Below are positions 54,270 to 64,000 of a stretch of 64,000 bases of DNA, piece by piece; the stretch's first letter is position 1; each line of letters begins with the position of its first letter. Both the position numbers and the translations under genes were made by a program. A model generated the notes under the pieces. It saw only the letters and a list, made by a program, of their open reading frames with translations. It ran no database searches and was not told where the DNA came from. The stretch covers positions 1,201,501 to 1,265,500 of the forward strand of contig NZ_AYTM02000002.1 of the NCBI RefSeq assembly GCF_000507185.2, given 5' to 3'. The stretch is from Pseudomonas syringae KCTC 12500. Lineage in GTDB: Bacteria > Pseudomonadota > Gammaproteobacteria > Pseudomonadales > Pseudomonadaceae.

Positions 54270-57200
54270 CTATTGGGGCTTTTCAAATGGCTTGTCGAAC
54301 GTGATCTTCGGCTCTTTCCAGGGCCCTTCGACCTTGTATTGCACGCTGGCGAAACGCGCAACCCGGTCGCCCAGCAGCTTGTCGACCAGAAACAGTGCCC
54401 CGCCAATGGCGGGCGCGCCGACAATCAGCGCAGCGATAGGCAGATTATTGGTCACCGGCAAGGTCACCAGCAGCTTCGCATCGACACGATCGCGAACCAT
54501 GTCCAGCGTCCCGTTGAGCTCCAGATTGCTCGACGGCCCGGTCAGGGTGATCGGGTTGCGCGTCACATAGACACCGTCGCTGGCCACCAGCAGCCCTTTG
54601 ACCCGGTCGTAGCTCAGGCCTTTGCCCAGCAGGTCGGAGAAGTCCAGGCGCAGACGCCGGCCGATGGAGTTGAAATTCAACAGCCCGAACACCCGTAACG
54701 CCTGAGCACCGCCCTCGACCTCAACAAACTGGCCTCTGTTGAGCGTGGCATCCAGGCTGCCGGAATAGCGCTTCAGACCGACCCAGGCAGGCGAACCCGG
54801 CCAGCGTCCGTCCACGTTCATCTCGAAGCGTTCACTGGTGACAGTGGGTGCGAAGTTCCAGGCCTTGAGCACATCCGCGAGGTTCTTGCCTGCCAGACGG
54901 CCTTTGAACGAACTGCTGCTGGCCCCGGGCGTACCCTCCCAGGTAGCGTCACCCTCCAGCAGAATGCCTTTGAGCCCCAGGCTCATGTCCGACATGCGCA
55001 TGCCGGCAGGTGTCGGCCGGGTTTTCAATGCCCAGGCCCCGAGCAACTGATCACCCTGAAACAGCTGGGAGATCTTCACGTCCAGCGCAGGGATATTGTG
55101 CGGGTCGATATCCGCCAGAGGATCAGGCGCGTTTTCCACCACGGTCGCTGTCGGATCGGATGCAGGCAGTCGAACGTAGAGCATGTTGACGCCGATCGGT
55201 GCAGACTTGGCGTCGGGCAGCGTTGCTGTGCCCTTGGCCAGCGCGCTGTCCAGCGACAGGGCCCAAGCTGCCGCGTTGCGCTGCAACTGGACACGCACGT
55301 CATTGAGTGTGGTGCCCATCGCGGTCAGTTTGCCGATCTGCAGATCAACGCTGTTAAGCAGTTGTTTTGCGTTGCCGCCCGGATCATTCCCCGTGTAGCG
55401 AGCGGCCAGTTCCTGCCAGGGCGCGATGTCCAGTTCGGACAACTCCCCGCGGATCCGCAAGCCCTTGGCGTCCGGCACGATCGCCCCGCCGCGCCCCAGA
55501 TAAAGCTCGCCACGACCTTCGGCAAACTTGCCATTCGGTGCTGCGAACGCAAAGTTGGCCTGATCGTTATAGGCCGCGCCGAGCCTGCGCTCCGCGCCTT
55601 GCAGGGTCATGCGGAATTCGCTGGGACGCTCCTGATCGGCGGTCTTGCCAAACGGTGCGGGCAAATCGATCGCCACGCCCTTGAGGGTGGAGTTGATTAC
55701 CAGCGGGCTGTCCTTGCTGTCCAGAATCAGCTGCAACTGATACGGCAGGTCACCGGAGACCGGCAACGGCTGGGTCACGTTCAGCCAGTCGGTGAGCCGC
55801 TTCACGGTGATTTGCCCGTTCGCCACAATGCGCGTCACGTTGTCGCCAGGCTTGCCCTCGGCGGCGATCTCTGCGGTGACAGGGCGATCGAATGCCTGGG
55901 CCTTGATGCCCTTGCCGCTCAGCCCGCTGGAGCTGTCAAAACGGAAGTCGCCTTTCAGGCGGGTCAGCTCCAGCACCGGGTCAGCCAGTTTCAAGCGCGC
56001 ATTGTCGGTGCTGAAGTCCACCACGACCTTTGGCTCGACGCCCTTGGCCAGCGGTATATCCAGCTTCAGCTTGCCGTCCAGAGGGCCCTCGCCCTGCCAT
56101 CCGGCAAACGTGCTGCCCGTACCGATGGGCGCCTGCTGGAGAATCTTCAGGCCGTCGACCAGATTTCCGGAGAAATTACCGTCCACCAGCAGGTGACTGT
56201 CCTGACCTGACGGCACATGAGGAATATTGACCAGCACGTTGCTGACCTTGGTATCCAGCAACTGGCCTTTGCTTGCCTTGACACGTACACCGCTGTTTTC
56301 GACGTAGACCTTGCCATCCACCCCGGTCAGCGACGGCCAGCCCGGCTGGAACGCCAGTGTTGCGTTGCTGACATCGAAGAACAGACTAATGACACGCGCC
56401 GTATCGGGCGAGTTCTTGTTCAGCGACCCTTGATACTGGAAGAAACCCTGCTTGACCGCGCCACTCACCACGGCGGTGCGCAGCCAATGATCAAGCTCCG
56501 GACTGAGCGCTGTCGGCAGGTACTTGCTGGTGTAACGGCCGTCGCCGTCAACCATGCCGACCCGCAGGTCCATGTAGTCTTCCTGATCATGATTGAGATG
56601 AATTTTGATCAAAAAGTCCGCCGCAATCTTGCCTTCGTCGCCGAGCACCTTGATGTACGGGGCGATCAGCGTAAACGCCTGGTCATCCAGTTTCCAGGTC
56701 AGACGGGCATTGGCCTTCTGGTAACGCCAGGGTTTGGCGAAGATCGGGTCCAGGTGCAGCATGAAGTCGTCGGTGTCGAGGCGCAGCTCGCCCTGCCCCA
56801 GATCACCGCTGATGGCACCGGTGACATTTCCGGCCGCAGGCGCCCCGCGATACGCGTTGAAACCCACCCTGTCCAGATTGGCGGCAAAGCTCAGGCGCTT
56901 GTCGCCGACTGCCTGCGGCCGGTAGTCGAGCAGCACGTTATGCAGCCCGCCTGTCACCTTGAGGCCGTCGACCACTGCCATGGCCTTGTCAGGCAGGGGC
57001 GCGAGCGAGTCGATCAGCGGCGTGACAGGCGTCAGGTCCAGACGATCCGCCTGTACATGCCAGAGCTCTTCGCTGTCAGGGGTCGCGGCGGTTTGCGTCA
57101 GTTGCACACGGCTTTCCCAACGCGTGTCGCCAAGGCTCATCGCCAGTGAATCGAGGTTCAGGTCGAAACCTGTATCAGTCCGTGCAAACCATGCGTTCAG

Positions 57201-58085
57201 CGCAAGGTTATCGATCGTCGAGGGTTTGCGACCGGCATAAACGCCTTTGACCTGCGGTGCATTGAGGCGCGTGGTCGCGCTTTGCACGGTGCCCTTGCCC
57301 CAACTCAACCAGACCTCGCCGCCGGCCTGCAGCTTCGACAGTGTCCATTCGCGAGTGAGGCTTTTCGGCAGCCACTTGGCCCAGTCGCTTTGCGGCAGGC
57401 TGGCGTAGACGTCGGCCTCGCCGTCCTTCCACTGACTGGCCTGGATGCGCGAGCGCACGTTGAGCGCGACCGGCTGACCATCCGGCAGGGTCAGGCGTGC
57501 GTCAAGTCGCTGGGCGTAGCTGCCGGTGTCCAGACTGAGGTTTACATAGGTGAGGGTCAGCGGCGCGGCGTCAAACGGTTGCACCGTGACCTGGCTGTCG
57601 AGCAACGACAGATGCGCGACCATCTGCATCTGCCTGAGCACCTGCTCGGGGTCGAACGGGCTGTCGTTGTGCACCGGCAAGCCCTGAACCGACCATGCGC
57701 CGCCCTTATCCTGCCTGAGGCTGAACTGCAGGCCGTCCACCTCGAGATGAGCGATCCGCATGTCACGCGCCAGCAGGCTCTCCCAAAGGTCAGGAACAAC
57801 CCTTACGCGATCCAGACGAAGGGCACTGGCACCCTCGCCGACCATCACGTCGTGGGCCAGCAGTACCGGGGCAAAGCGGCTCCAGCTGCCCTCCAGGCTG
57901 CCGATGCTCAGCGGTATGCCCAGCGCGCTGCTGGCACGGGTTTCCACGTCGACACGGTATTCGGCAACCAGCGGCGTCAATTGACGGCCGAGACTCACGT
58001 ACAGCGCCGCAAGCACCAAAATCAGTGCGCACAGGCTCAGCCCCCAGCGGGTCAGGGTTGCGACGAGGCGAGGAAGACGTCCCAT
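54270..58085 (-). CDS. yhdP: YhdP, AsmA-like envelope lipid-transfer protein
   Basis: Giant bridge-like protein (1271 aa) of the AsmA/TamB superfamily that helps move phospholipids to the outer membrane in E. coli. One N-terminal membrane anchor (about 12-33) is followed by a very long beta-rich periplasmic region (DUF3971 and AsmA-like C-terminal domain), ending with a hydrophobic patch (AALIVGAPAIGGALFLVDKLLG) near residue 1235. Follows rng by 180 bp with no recognisable feature in the gap. Confidence 0.93.
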   Translation of the reverse strand: MGRLPRLVATLTRWGLSLCALILVLAALYVSLGRQLTPLVAEYRVDVETRASSALGIPLSIGSLEGSWSRFAPVLLAHDVMVGEGASALRLDRVRVVPDLWESLLARDMRIAHLEVDGLQFSLRQDKGGAWSVQGLPVHNDSPFDPEQVLRQMQMVAHLSLLDSQVTVQPFDAAPLTLTYVNLSLDTGSYAQRLDARLTLPDGQPVALNVRSRIQASQWKDGEADVYASLPQSDWAKWLPKSLTREWTLSKLQAGGEVWLSWGKGTVQSATTRLNAPQVKGVYAGRKPSTIDNLALNAWFARTDTGFDLNLDSLAMSLGDTRWESRVQLTQTAATPDSEELWHVQADRLDLTPVTPLIDSLAPLPDKAMAVVDGLKVTGGLHNVLLDYRPQAVGDKRLSFAANLDRVGFNAYRGAPAAGNVTGAISGDLGQGELRLDTDDFMLHLDPIFAKPWRYQKANARLTWKLDDQAFTLIAPYIKVLGDEGKIAADFLIKIHLNHDQEDYMDLRVGMVDGDGRYTSKYLPTALSPELDHWLRTAVVSGAVKQGFFQYQGSLNKNSPDTARVISLFFDVSNATLAFQPGWPSLTGVDGKVYVENSGVRVKASKGQLLDTKVSNVLVNIPHVPSGQDSHLLVDGNFSGNLVDGLKILQQAPIGTGSTFAGWQGEGPLDGKLKLDIPLAKGVEPKVVVDFSTDNARLKLADPVLELTRLKGDFRFDSSSGLSGKGIKAQAFDRPVTAEIAAEGKPGDNVTRIVANGQITVKRLTDWLNVTQPLPVSGDLPYQLQLILDSKDSPLVINSTLKGVAIDLPAPFGKTADQERPSEFRMTLQGAERRLGAAYNDQANFAFAAPNGKFAEGRGELYLGRGGAIVPDAKGLRIRGELSELDIAPWQELAARYTGNDPGGNAKQLLNSVDLQIGKLTAMGTTLNDVRVQLQRNAAAWALSLDSALAKGTATLPDAKSAPIGVNMLYVRLPASDPTATVVENAPDPLADIDPHNIPALDVKISQLFQGDQLLGAWALKTRPTPAGMRMSDMSLGLKGILLEGDATWEGTPGASSSSFKGRLAGKNLADVLKAWNFAPTVTSERFEMNVDGRWPGSPAWVGLKRYSGSLDATLNRGQFVEVEGGAQALRVFGLLNFNSIGRRLRLDFSDLLGKGLSYDRVKGLLVASDGVYVTRNPITLTGPSSNLELNGTLDMVRDRVDAKLLVTLPVTNNLPIAALIVGAPAIGGALFLVDKLLGDRVARFASVQYKVEGPWKEPKITFDKPFEKPQ

Positions 58086-58265
58086 CTCAGGAGGCCCTCC
58101 ACTGCGGGGTGCAAGGAGCAGAGTCGGCGAACGGATTCCGGCTCGGATGCGCAGGTGCGGTCAGGTACAGGTTTTGCTCATTCGCCACGCATCATTCTCG
58201 ATAAAACGGCATACCTGCCAGAAACCCTTAGGGCACTTGTCATAGATTTCAAACGATCAGCACCC

Positions 58266-59723
58266 TCAGAGCAGCACCACGTCGTATTGTTCCTGCGAGT
58301 ACATGGTTTCTACCTGAAAACGGATAGTGCGGCCAATAAAGCTCTCCAGTTCAGCCACGTTACCGGACTCCTCGTCGAGCAGGCGATCCACCACGCGCTG
58401 ATTGGCCAGAACACGATAGCCCACTGCCTGATAGGCCCTGGCCTCGCGAAGGATTTCCCGGAAGATTTCGTAGCAGATGGTCTCGGGGGTCTTCAGCTTG
58501 CCCCGCCCTGCGCAGCAATGACACGGTTCGCACAGCACCTGTTCGAGACTTTCGCGGGTGCGCTTGCGGGTCATCTGCACCAGACCCAGTTCGGTGATGC
58601 CGATGATGTTGGTCTTGGCGTGATCGCGTTCCAGCTGCTTCTCAAGCGTGCGCAGCACCTGACGCTGGTGTTCACCGTCTTCCATGTCGATGAAATCGAT
58701 GATGATGATGCCGCCCAGATTGCGCAGGCGCAGCTGCCGGGCGATGGCCGTGGCAGCTTCCAGGTTGGTCTTGAAGATGGTTTCTTCGAGGTTGCGATGC
58801 CCCACGAACGCGCCGGTGTTGACGTCGATGGTGCTCATCGCTTCGGCTGGATCGATGACCAGATAGCCGCCCGACTTGAGCGGCACCTTGCGCTCGAGCG
58901 CTTTCTGGATTTCGTCCTCGACCCCATAAAGGTCGAAGATCGGCCGCTCGCCCGGATAGTGCTCAAGCCTGTCGGCGATTTCCGGCATCAGCTCGGCCAC
59001 GAACTGAGTCGTTTTCTGAAAGGTTTCCCGCGAGTCGATACGGATCTTCTCGATGCGCGGGCTGACCAGATCGCGCAAGGTGCGCAGCGCCAGGCCCAGA
59101 TCTTCGTAAATCACCGTGGGTGGGCTGACCGTCTTGATCTGCTCGCCGATCTGATCCCAGAGCCTGCGCAGATAGCGGATATCCATCAGGATTTCATCAG
59201 CCCCGGCGCCTTCGGCAGCGGTGCGCAGAATGAAACCTCCAGCTTCCTTGATACCTTCCTGGGCAACACAATCGCTGACCACTTTCTTGAGTCGTTCGCG
59301 CTCGGCTTCGTCCTCGATTTTCAGCGAGATGCCCACATGCGCGGTGCGCGGCATGTACACCAGATAACGCGACGGAATGGAGAGTTGCGTGGTCAGCCGT
59401 GCGCCCTTGCTGCCGATCGGGTCTTTGGTGACTTGCACGACAAGGCTCTGGCCATCATGTACCAGCGACGCGATGCTCTCGACCGCAGGCCCTTCACGCA
59501 TGGATATTTCCGATGCATGAATGAACGCCGCGCGATCCAGACCAATGTCGATGAACGCCGCCTGCATGCCGGGAAGCACCCGCACAACCTTGCCTTTGTA
59601 GATATTGCCGACGATGCCGCGACGCTGGGTGCGCTCGACGTGCACCTCTTGCAGAACCCCGTTTTCCACTACGGCCACGCGCGATTCCATCGGCGTGATG
59701 TTGATCAGAATCTCTTCACTCAT
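58266..59723 (-). CDS. rng: Ribonuclease G
   Basis: Endonuclease for 16S rRNA 5' maturation and mRNA decay. The 485-aa product has an S1-like domain (about 38-130), the DNase I-like catalytic part with ISTIDVNTG and IIIIDFIDM (the two catalytic Asp), and the zinc-link cysteines [14 protein letters not shown]. It overlaps maf by 4 bp (ATGA). Confidence 0.96.
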   Translation of the reverse strand: MSEEILINITPMESRVAVVENGVLQEVHVERTQRRGIVGNIYKGKVVRVLPGMQAAFIDIGLDRAAFIHASEISMREGPAVESIASLVHDGQSLVVQVTKDPIGSKGARLTTQLSIPSRYLVYMPRTAHVGISLKIEDEAERERLKKVVSDCVAQEGIKEAGGFILRTAAEGAGADEILMDIRYLRRLWDQIGEQIKTVSPPTVIYEDLGLALRTLRDLVSPRIEKIRIDSRETFQKTTQFVAELMPEIADRLEHYPGERPIFDLYGVEDEIQKALERKVPLKSGGYLVIDPAEAMSTIDVNTGAFVGHRNLEETIFKTNLEAATAIARQLRLRNLGGIIIIDFIDMEDGEHQRQVLRTLEKQLERDHAKTNIIGITELGLVQMTRKRTRESLEQVLCEPCHCCAGRGKLKTPETICYEIFREILREARAYQAVGYRVLANQRVVDRLLDEESGNVAELESFIGRTIRFQVETMYSQEQYDVVLL

Positions 59724-60322
59724 GACTTGTCACCTTCCAGGCATTGCCAGCAGGGTATGCCGAAATGGCCAAGCAGTTCTGCGGTTTCGCACAGGGGCAG
59801 ACCCACCACCCCAGAATAGCTACCTTGCAGACCCTCGACGAAAATCGCTGCCAACCCCTGGATGGCATAGCCGCCAGCCTTGTCGGCGGGCTCACCACTG
59901 GTCCAGTAGGCTTGGGCTTCATGGGTTTGAATCGGGCGAAAGCGCACACGACTGGTAACAATACGGGTTTCGCTGCGTTGCCGATCACAGAGCGCCACAG
60001 CCGTCAGTACGTCATGCTCGCGCCCGGACAGGGCCATGAGCATGGCCAGCGCATCCGCTTCATCGACCGGCTTGCCGAGAATGCGTCCATCGAGCACCAC
60101 CGCCGTGTCGGCCCCCATCACGCAGGCCTGCTGTTCGGCTGACAGCACGGATAGCCCAGCCTGAGCCTTGCCCAGCGCAAGACGCTCGACATAGGCAGCC
60201 GGGGTTTCATGGTCGAAAGGAGTTTCGTCGATCTGAGCGCTCAGTACGGTAAAGGGCACACCGATCTGAGTCAGAAGTTCGCGGCGGCGCGGCGAGCCAG
60301 AAGCCAGATAAAGCGAGGGCAT
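59720..60322 (-). CDS. maf: Maf-type nucleoside triphosphate pyrophosphatase
   Basis: House-cleaning enzyme hydrolysing dTTP/UTP and modified nucleotides. The 200-aa product has the [10 protein letters not shown] substrate loop near the N-terminus, [16 protein letters not shown] and [14 protein letters not shown] 60322 starts the conserved domain; 20 upstream codons are excluded. Between mreD and rng, the usual order. Confidence 0.95.
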   Translation of the reverse strand: MPSLYLASGSPRRRELLTQIGVPFTVLSAQIDETPFDHETPAAYVERLALGKAQAGLSVLSAEQQACVMGADTAVVLDGRILGKPVDEADALAMLMALSGREHDVLTAVALCDRQRSETRIVTSRVRFRPIQTHEAQAYWTSGEPADKAGGYAIQGLAAIFVEGLQGSYSGVVGLPLCETAELLGHFGIPCWQCLEGDKS

Positions 60323-60389
60323 AAGGACATCTCCGTGTCTGTACGGGTGAGCGCGAACAACGCAGCGAGGCGTCGCGCTCACCTTGCGC

Positions 60390-60872
60390 TTAATTGATTT
60401 TCAAACGTTTGCGCAATCCACGCAGGCCATAACTGATCCAGGGCCACAACAGAGCGCTGACCAACGCGGGCAGCACCAGCGCCAGCGTAGGCTGACGGTT
60501 GCCGGTCAGCGCACTCAGCCAGAGCTGCGCCAGACCGAATACCACCAATAGCACCAGGCACTGTTGCCACATCGGAAACATGCGCAGGCGCTGCTGCAGG
60601 GACATCACCAGAAAGGTAATCAGACTGAGGATCAGGGCATTCTGGCCAAGCAATGTGCCGTACAGAACATCCTCCATCAGGCCCAGTATCCACGCGGTGG
60701 TCATACCGTATTTGTGCGGCAGCGCCAGAACCCAGAAGGTCAGCAGCAGAGCCAGCCACAGCGGCCGGAAGATTTCCATGAATTGCGGCAGCGGCGAAAC
60801 GCTCAGCAGCAGACCGATCGCAAACGTCAGCCAGACCACCCAGCCGTTGCGCCCGGAAACATGACTAACCAT
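60390..60872 (-). CDS. mreD: MreD, rod-shape membrane protein
   Basis: Integral membrane member of the rod complex. The 160-aa product has about five hydrophobic segments and the family-typical [17 protein letters not shown] stretch. Its start overlaps the mreC stop by 8 bp. Confidence 0.94.
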   Translation of the reverse strand: MVSHVSGRNGWVVWLTFAIGLLLSVSPLPQFMEIFRPLWLALLLTFWVLALPHKYGMTTAWILGLMEDVLYGTLLGQNALILSLITFLVMSLQQRLRMFPMWQQCLVLLVVFGLAQLWLSALTGNRQPTLALVLPALVSALLWPWISYGLRGLRKRLKIN

Positions 60873-61980
60873 CGATAGGCTCCCGGGCAGTGGAAGGTCT
60901 GGAGGCAGGCGGCTGTGACGCCGCGGGCCGGGCAGCAGGCCTTGCAGGTGTCGCGGGCGTTGCCGCCGGTGCAGGTGTTGCCGACTGCGCCGCCGGCTTG
61001 TGCGTCAGCGTGCTGCCCGGAAAGACCGGAACGAATGCCTGCGGCCACATCGGGAAAGCCGGTGTCGGCGGCGGCAGTGTTGCCATCACGGAAGGCTCGA
61101 CGCCCTTGTCGAGGGATTCCTGTGCTTGCGCCGCATCGGCAGCGCGCTCTTCAGGCGAGCGACCGTCAGAGAACACCAGCAACAGATAGCGACTGCGATT
61201 CAACGCGGCGGTTGGCACCGCTCGAACGATCGCGAACGGCTGGCCGGAGTCGTGAATCACTTCCTTGACCGTCGCCACCGGGTAACCGGCCGGGAAACGC
61301 TGACCAAGGCCCGAACTGACCAGTAGATCGCCTTCCTTGATGTCTGCGGTATCCGCCACATGCCGAAGCTCCAGACGCTCCGGGTTACCGGTGCCACTGG
61401 CGATGGCACGCAGACCGTTGCGGTTGACCTGCACCGGGATGCTGTGGGTCGTGTCAGTCAGTAGTAGAACGCGTGAGGTATAGGGCATCAATTCGACCAC
61501 CTGCCCCATCAGGCCGCGCGCATCGAGCACAGGCTGGCCGAGCACCACGCCGTCGCGTTCGCCCTTGTTGATGATGATGCGATGGGTGAAGGGGTTCGGG
61601 TCCATGCCGATCAACTCGGCGACCTCGACCTTTTCGTTGACCAGCGCCGAAGAGTTCAGCAGCTCACGCAGCCGAACGTTCTGCTCGGTCAGTGCCGCCA
61701 GCTTTTGCAGGCGACCTTGCAAAAGCAGGGCTTCGGTCTTGAGTTTTTCGTTTTCGGCGATCAGCTCTGTGCGGCTGCCGAACTGACTGGCGACGCCTTG
61801 ATACAGACGCTGTGGCAGGTCGACGATCCAGTAGGACTGCATGAGCACCATCGACATCTGGCTGCGCACGGGCTTGAGGATCGTAAAGCGGGCGTCGACA
61901 ACCATCAACGCAACCGACAGAACGGCCAGCACCAGCAGACGTACACCCAGCGACGGGCCTTTTGAGAAAAGCGGTTTAAT
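60865..61980 (-). CDS. mreC: MreC, rod-shape protein (AUU start proposed)
   Basis: Periplasmic scaffold that links MreB to the elongation synthases. From an ATT at 61980 the product is 371 aa: a short basic tail (KPLFSKGPSLGVR), one membrane helix (about 15-31), a coiled coil (about 70-110), the beta-barrel core, and a long Pro/Ala-rich C-terminal tail. Between the in-frame TGA near 62037 and this ATT there is no ATG, GTG or TTG. GGAGGAG lies 6 nt before ATT. The first ordinary start, GTG 61932, would remove the tail and half the membrane helix and has no comparable ribosome site. Confidence 0.88.
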   Translation of the reverse strand: MKPLFSKGPSLGVRLLVLAVLSVALMVVDARFTILKPVRSQMSMVLMQSYWIVDLPQRLYQGVASQFGSRTELIAENEKLKTEALLLQGRLQKLAALTEQNVRLRELLNSSALVNEKVEVAELIGMDPNPFTHRIIINKGERDGVVLGQPVLDARGLMGQVVELMPYTSRVLLLTDTTHSIPVQVNRNGLRAIASGTGNPERLELRHVADTADIKEGDLLVSSGLGQRFPAGYPVATVKEVIHDSGQPFAIVRAVPTAALNRSRYLLLVFSDGRSPEERAADAAQAQESLDKGVEPSVMATLPPPTPAFPMWPQAFVPVFPGSTLTHKPAAQSATPAPAATPATPARPAARPAASQPPASRPSTAREPIDG

Positions 61981-61986
61981 AGGCCG

Positions 61987-61993
61987 CTCCTCC
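61987..61993 (-). promoter_or_regulatory. Ribosome-binding site that decides the mreC start
   Basis: GGAGGAG on the minus strand, 6 nt before the ATT at 61980-61978. It is among the strongest Shine-Dalgarno sequences in the window and has no AUG, GUG or UUG in the mreC frame at a usable distance. Confidence 0.7.
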
Positions 61994-62102
61994 GGGGCAT
62001 GCGATCGTTGGATCGAACTTCGATTGGCAATTATTCATGCGGTATATAACCGGCCTGGACAAATGAAAGAGATAGGCACCCTGTTTCGGCGTCAGCCTGA
62101 TG

Positions 62103-62132
62103 CATACAGGTAGCATATCCGCCACCTGCATA
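62103..62132 (-). other. Hairpin between mreB and mreC
   Basis: On the minus strand TATGCAGGT and ACCTGTATG pair (one G-T wobble plus an end pair) around a 12-nt loop, 31 bp past the mreB stop. No T tract follows, so it is likely an mRNA processing or stability structure that sets mreB above mreCD rather than a full terminator. Confidence 0.4.
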
Positions 62133-62163
62133 CAAAAGACTCCGTGAAAGGCACCCCGGCGAA

Positions 62164-63213
<1,050 letters not shown>

Positions 63214-63245
63214 CTAGGGAACGCGTGGTAAAAAAAGTGCGGCAA

Positions 63246-63274
63246 ACTCTAACAACGACAGGGATTTTGGGCAA
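63246..63274 (-). promoter_or_regulatory. Candidate mreB promoter
   Basis: Minus-strand TTGCCC (63274-63269) and TAGAGT (63251-63246) with a 17-bp spacer, 45 bp before mreB. An inverted repeat GCCAAT/ATTGGC (63278-63297) lies just upstream. Confidence 0.5.
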
Positions 63275-63315
63275 GGAGCCAATATGCTAAATTGGCGGTT
63301 TTCCGAACACTACCC

Positions 63316-63344
63316 TCGACGTTAGCGGCTTGAGACAGTAATAA
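63316..63344 (+). promoter_or_regulatory. Candidate gatC promoter
   Basis: TCGACG (63316-63321) and TAATAA (63339-63344) with a 17-bp spacer, 62 bp before gatC. Moderate matches only. Confidence 0.35.
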
Positions 63345-63406
63345 CGCGATAGTGTTCCGCAATTGGCAACAAAGCAAATCCATAAGCATTCCACTGGAGA
63401 TACCCC

Positions 63407-63694
63407 ATGGCGCTTGAACGCTCCGACGTGGAAAAGATCGCTCATCTGGCCCGACTGGGTCTCAATGACGCCGATATCCCGCGTACCACCGAAGCACTTA
63501 ACAGTATTCTTGGGCTGGTCGATCAGATGCAAGCGGTCGACACCACTGGCATCGAGCCGCTGGCTCACCCGCTGGAAGCCACCCAGCGCCTGCGCGAAGA
63601 CGCCGTCACCGAGCGAAATCGTCGTGACACTTACCAAGCCATCGCACCAGCGGTCCAAGACGGGCTGTATCTGGTTCCGAAAGTCATCGAGTAA
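63407..63694 (+). CDS. gatC: Asp/Glu-tRNA amidotransferase subunit C
   Basis: Small structural subunit of GatCAB, which converts misacylated Asp-tRNA(Asn) and Glu-tRNA(Gln) to the amide forms. The 95-aa product starts [20 protein letters not shown] and has the [14 protein letters not shown] belt segment. GGAG lies upstream of the ATG, and gatA follows after 14 bp. Confidence 0.96.
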
Positions 63695-63708
63695 GGGAAA
63701 GCGCCTGC

Positions 63709-64000
63709 ATGCATCAAATGACTCTGGCCGAGATCGCTCGCGGACTCGCCGATAAAAAGTTTTCTTCCGAAGAGCTGACTCGCGTTCTGCTGTCGCGCAT
63801 CGCGACGCTCGACCCGCAGCTCAACAGCTTCATCAGCCTCACCGAAGACCTGGCCATCACCCAGGCGCAGGCGGCAGACGCGCGCCGTGCAGCCGGTGAA
63901 AACGGCCCGCTGCTCGGTGCCCCGCTGGCCCACAAGGACCTGTTCTGCACCCAGGGCATCCGCACCAGCTGCGGCTCGCTGATGCTCGACAATTTCAAGG
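63709..64000 (+). CDS. gatA: Asp/Glu-tRNA amidotransferase subunit A (C-terminus beyond window)
   Basis: First 97 codons of the amidase subunit that releases ammonia from glutamine. The conserved [22 protein letters not shown] carries the catalytic lysine of the Ser-cisSer-Lys triad in HKD; the serines lie beyond the right edge. The start [13 protein letters not shown] at 63709 follows gatC in the usual order. Confidence 0.95.
   Translation, partial: MHQMTLAEIARGLADKKFSSEELTRVLLSRIATLDPQLNSFISLTEDLAITQAQAADARRAAGENGPLLGAPLAHKDLFCTQGIRTSCGSLMLDNFK

Noticed and set aside
57282..59819. 845-codon plus-strand ORF opposite yhdP and rng
   Set aside because: Antisense shadow in high-GC DNA; both genes on the minus strand have strong family signatures.

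Overview
The window is a stretch of chromosome from a fluorescent Pseudomonas, most likely the P. syringae group. The evidence is near-complete gene-order match to the P. aeruginosa core (ftsQ back to mraZ, rnpB, sspAB, trpS, cysDNC, algW, hisGDC, mla, kds/lpt, rpoN, sodA, tldD/pmbA, mreBCD, gatCA), protein sequences that read like P. syringae orthologues, REPIN repeats of the GTGGGAGC type, and no petABC genes between sspA and rpsI, which fits an oxidase-negative lineage. No tRNA, CRISPR, prophage, integrase or autonomous transposase was seen, and no core gene looks broken.

Layout. 1-13.86 kb (minus strand): the dcw cluster, read mraZ-rsmH-ftsL-ftsI-murE-murF-mraY-murD-ftsW-murG-murC-ddlB-ftsQ, tightly overlapped, from one sigma70 promoter followed by three MraZ-type repeats. 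14.06-14.42 kb: RNase P RNA. 14.5-19.2 kb: rsmI, then lpoA-yraN and gmhA-dolP. 19.2-21.6 kb: sspB, sspA, rpsI, rplM. 21.8-26.6 kb: a GATase1/AraC regulator, zapE, trpS, a hydrolase and zapG. 26.7-30.0 kb: the cysD-cysNC sulfate activation operon, interrupted by a small four-helix-bundle gene inside an apparent mobile cassette. 30.2-32.2 kb: Nif3-like gene and algW. 32.2-33.0 kb: a gene-free higher-order tandem repeat with three embedded REPINs. 33.0-41.0 kb (minus): mlaFEDCB, ibaG, murA, hisG, hisD, hisC. 41.3-48.4 kb (plus): kdsD-kdsC-lptC-lptA-lptB-rpoN-hpf-ptsN-rapZ-npr. 48.4-49.6 kb: iron-controlled sodA operon. 49.9-60.3 kb: pmbA, darP, tldD, nitrilase-like, yhdP, rng, maf. 60.4-63.2 kb: mreD, mreC, mreB. 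63.4 kb to the end: gatC and the start of gatA.

How it works together. Most genes serve the envelope: peptidoglycan precursors and septation (dcw, murA, lpoA), rod shape (mreBCD), LPS precursor and transport (gmhA, kdsDC, lptCAB), outer-membrane lipid asymmetry (mla, yhdP, dolP), and envelope stress (algW). The rest are translation, regulation (rpoN and nitrogen-PTS), histidine and cysteine supply, and oxidative defence.

The most unusual item is a 434-bp element (28657-29090) between cysD and cysNC: near-perfect ~25-bp terminal inverted repeats built from AAGC-phased heptamers, 5-bp flanking direct repeats, and one S23-type four-helix-bundle ORF. A related ORF-less copy of the ends lies at 22793-22860. 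Others are mreC, which seems to have no AUG/GUG/UUG start and probably initiates at AUU, and the 39-bp/141-bp repeat array beside algW.
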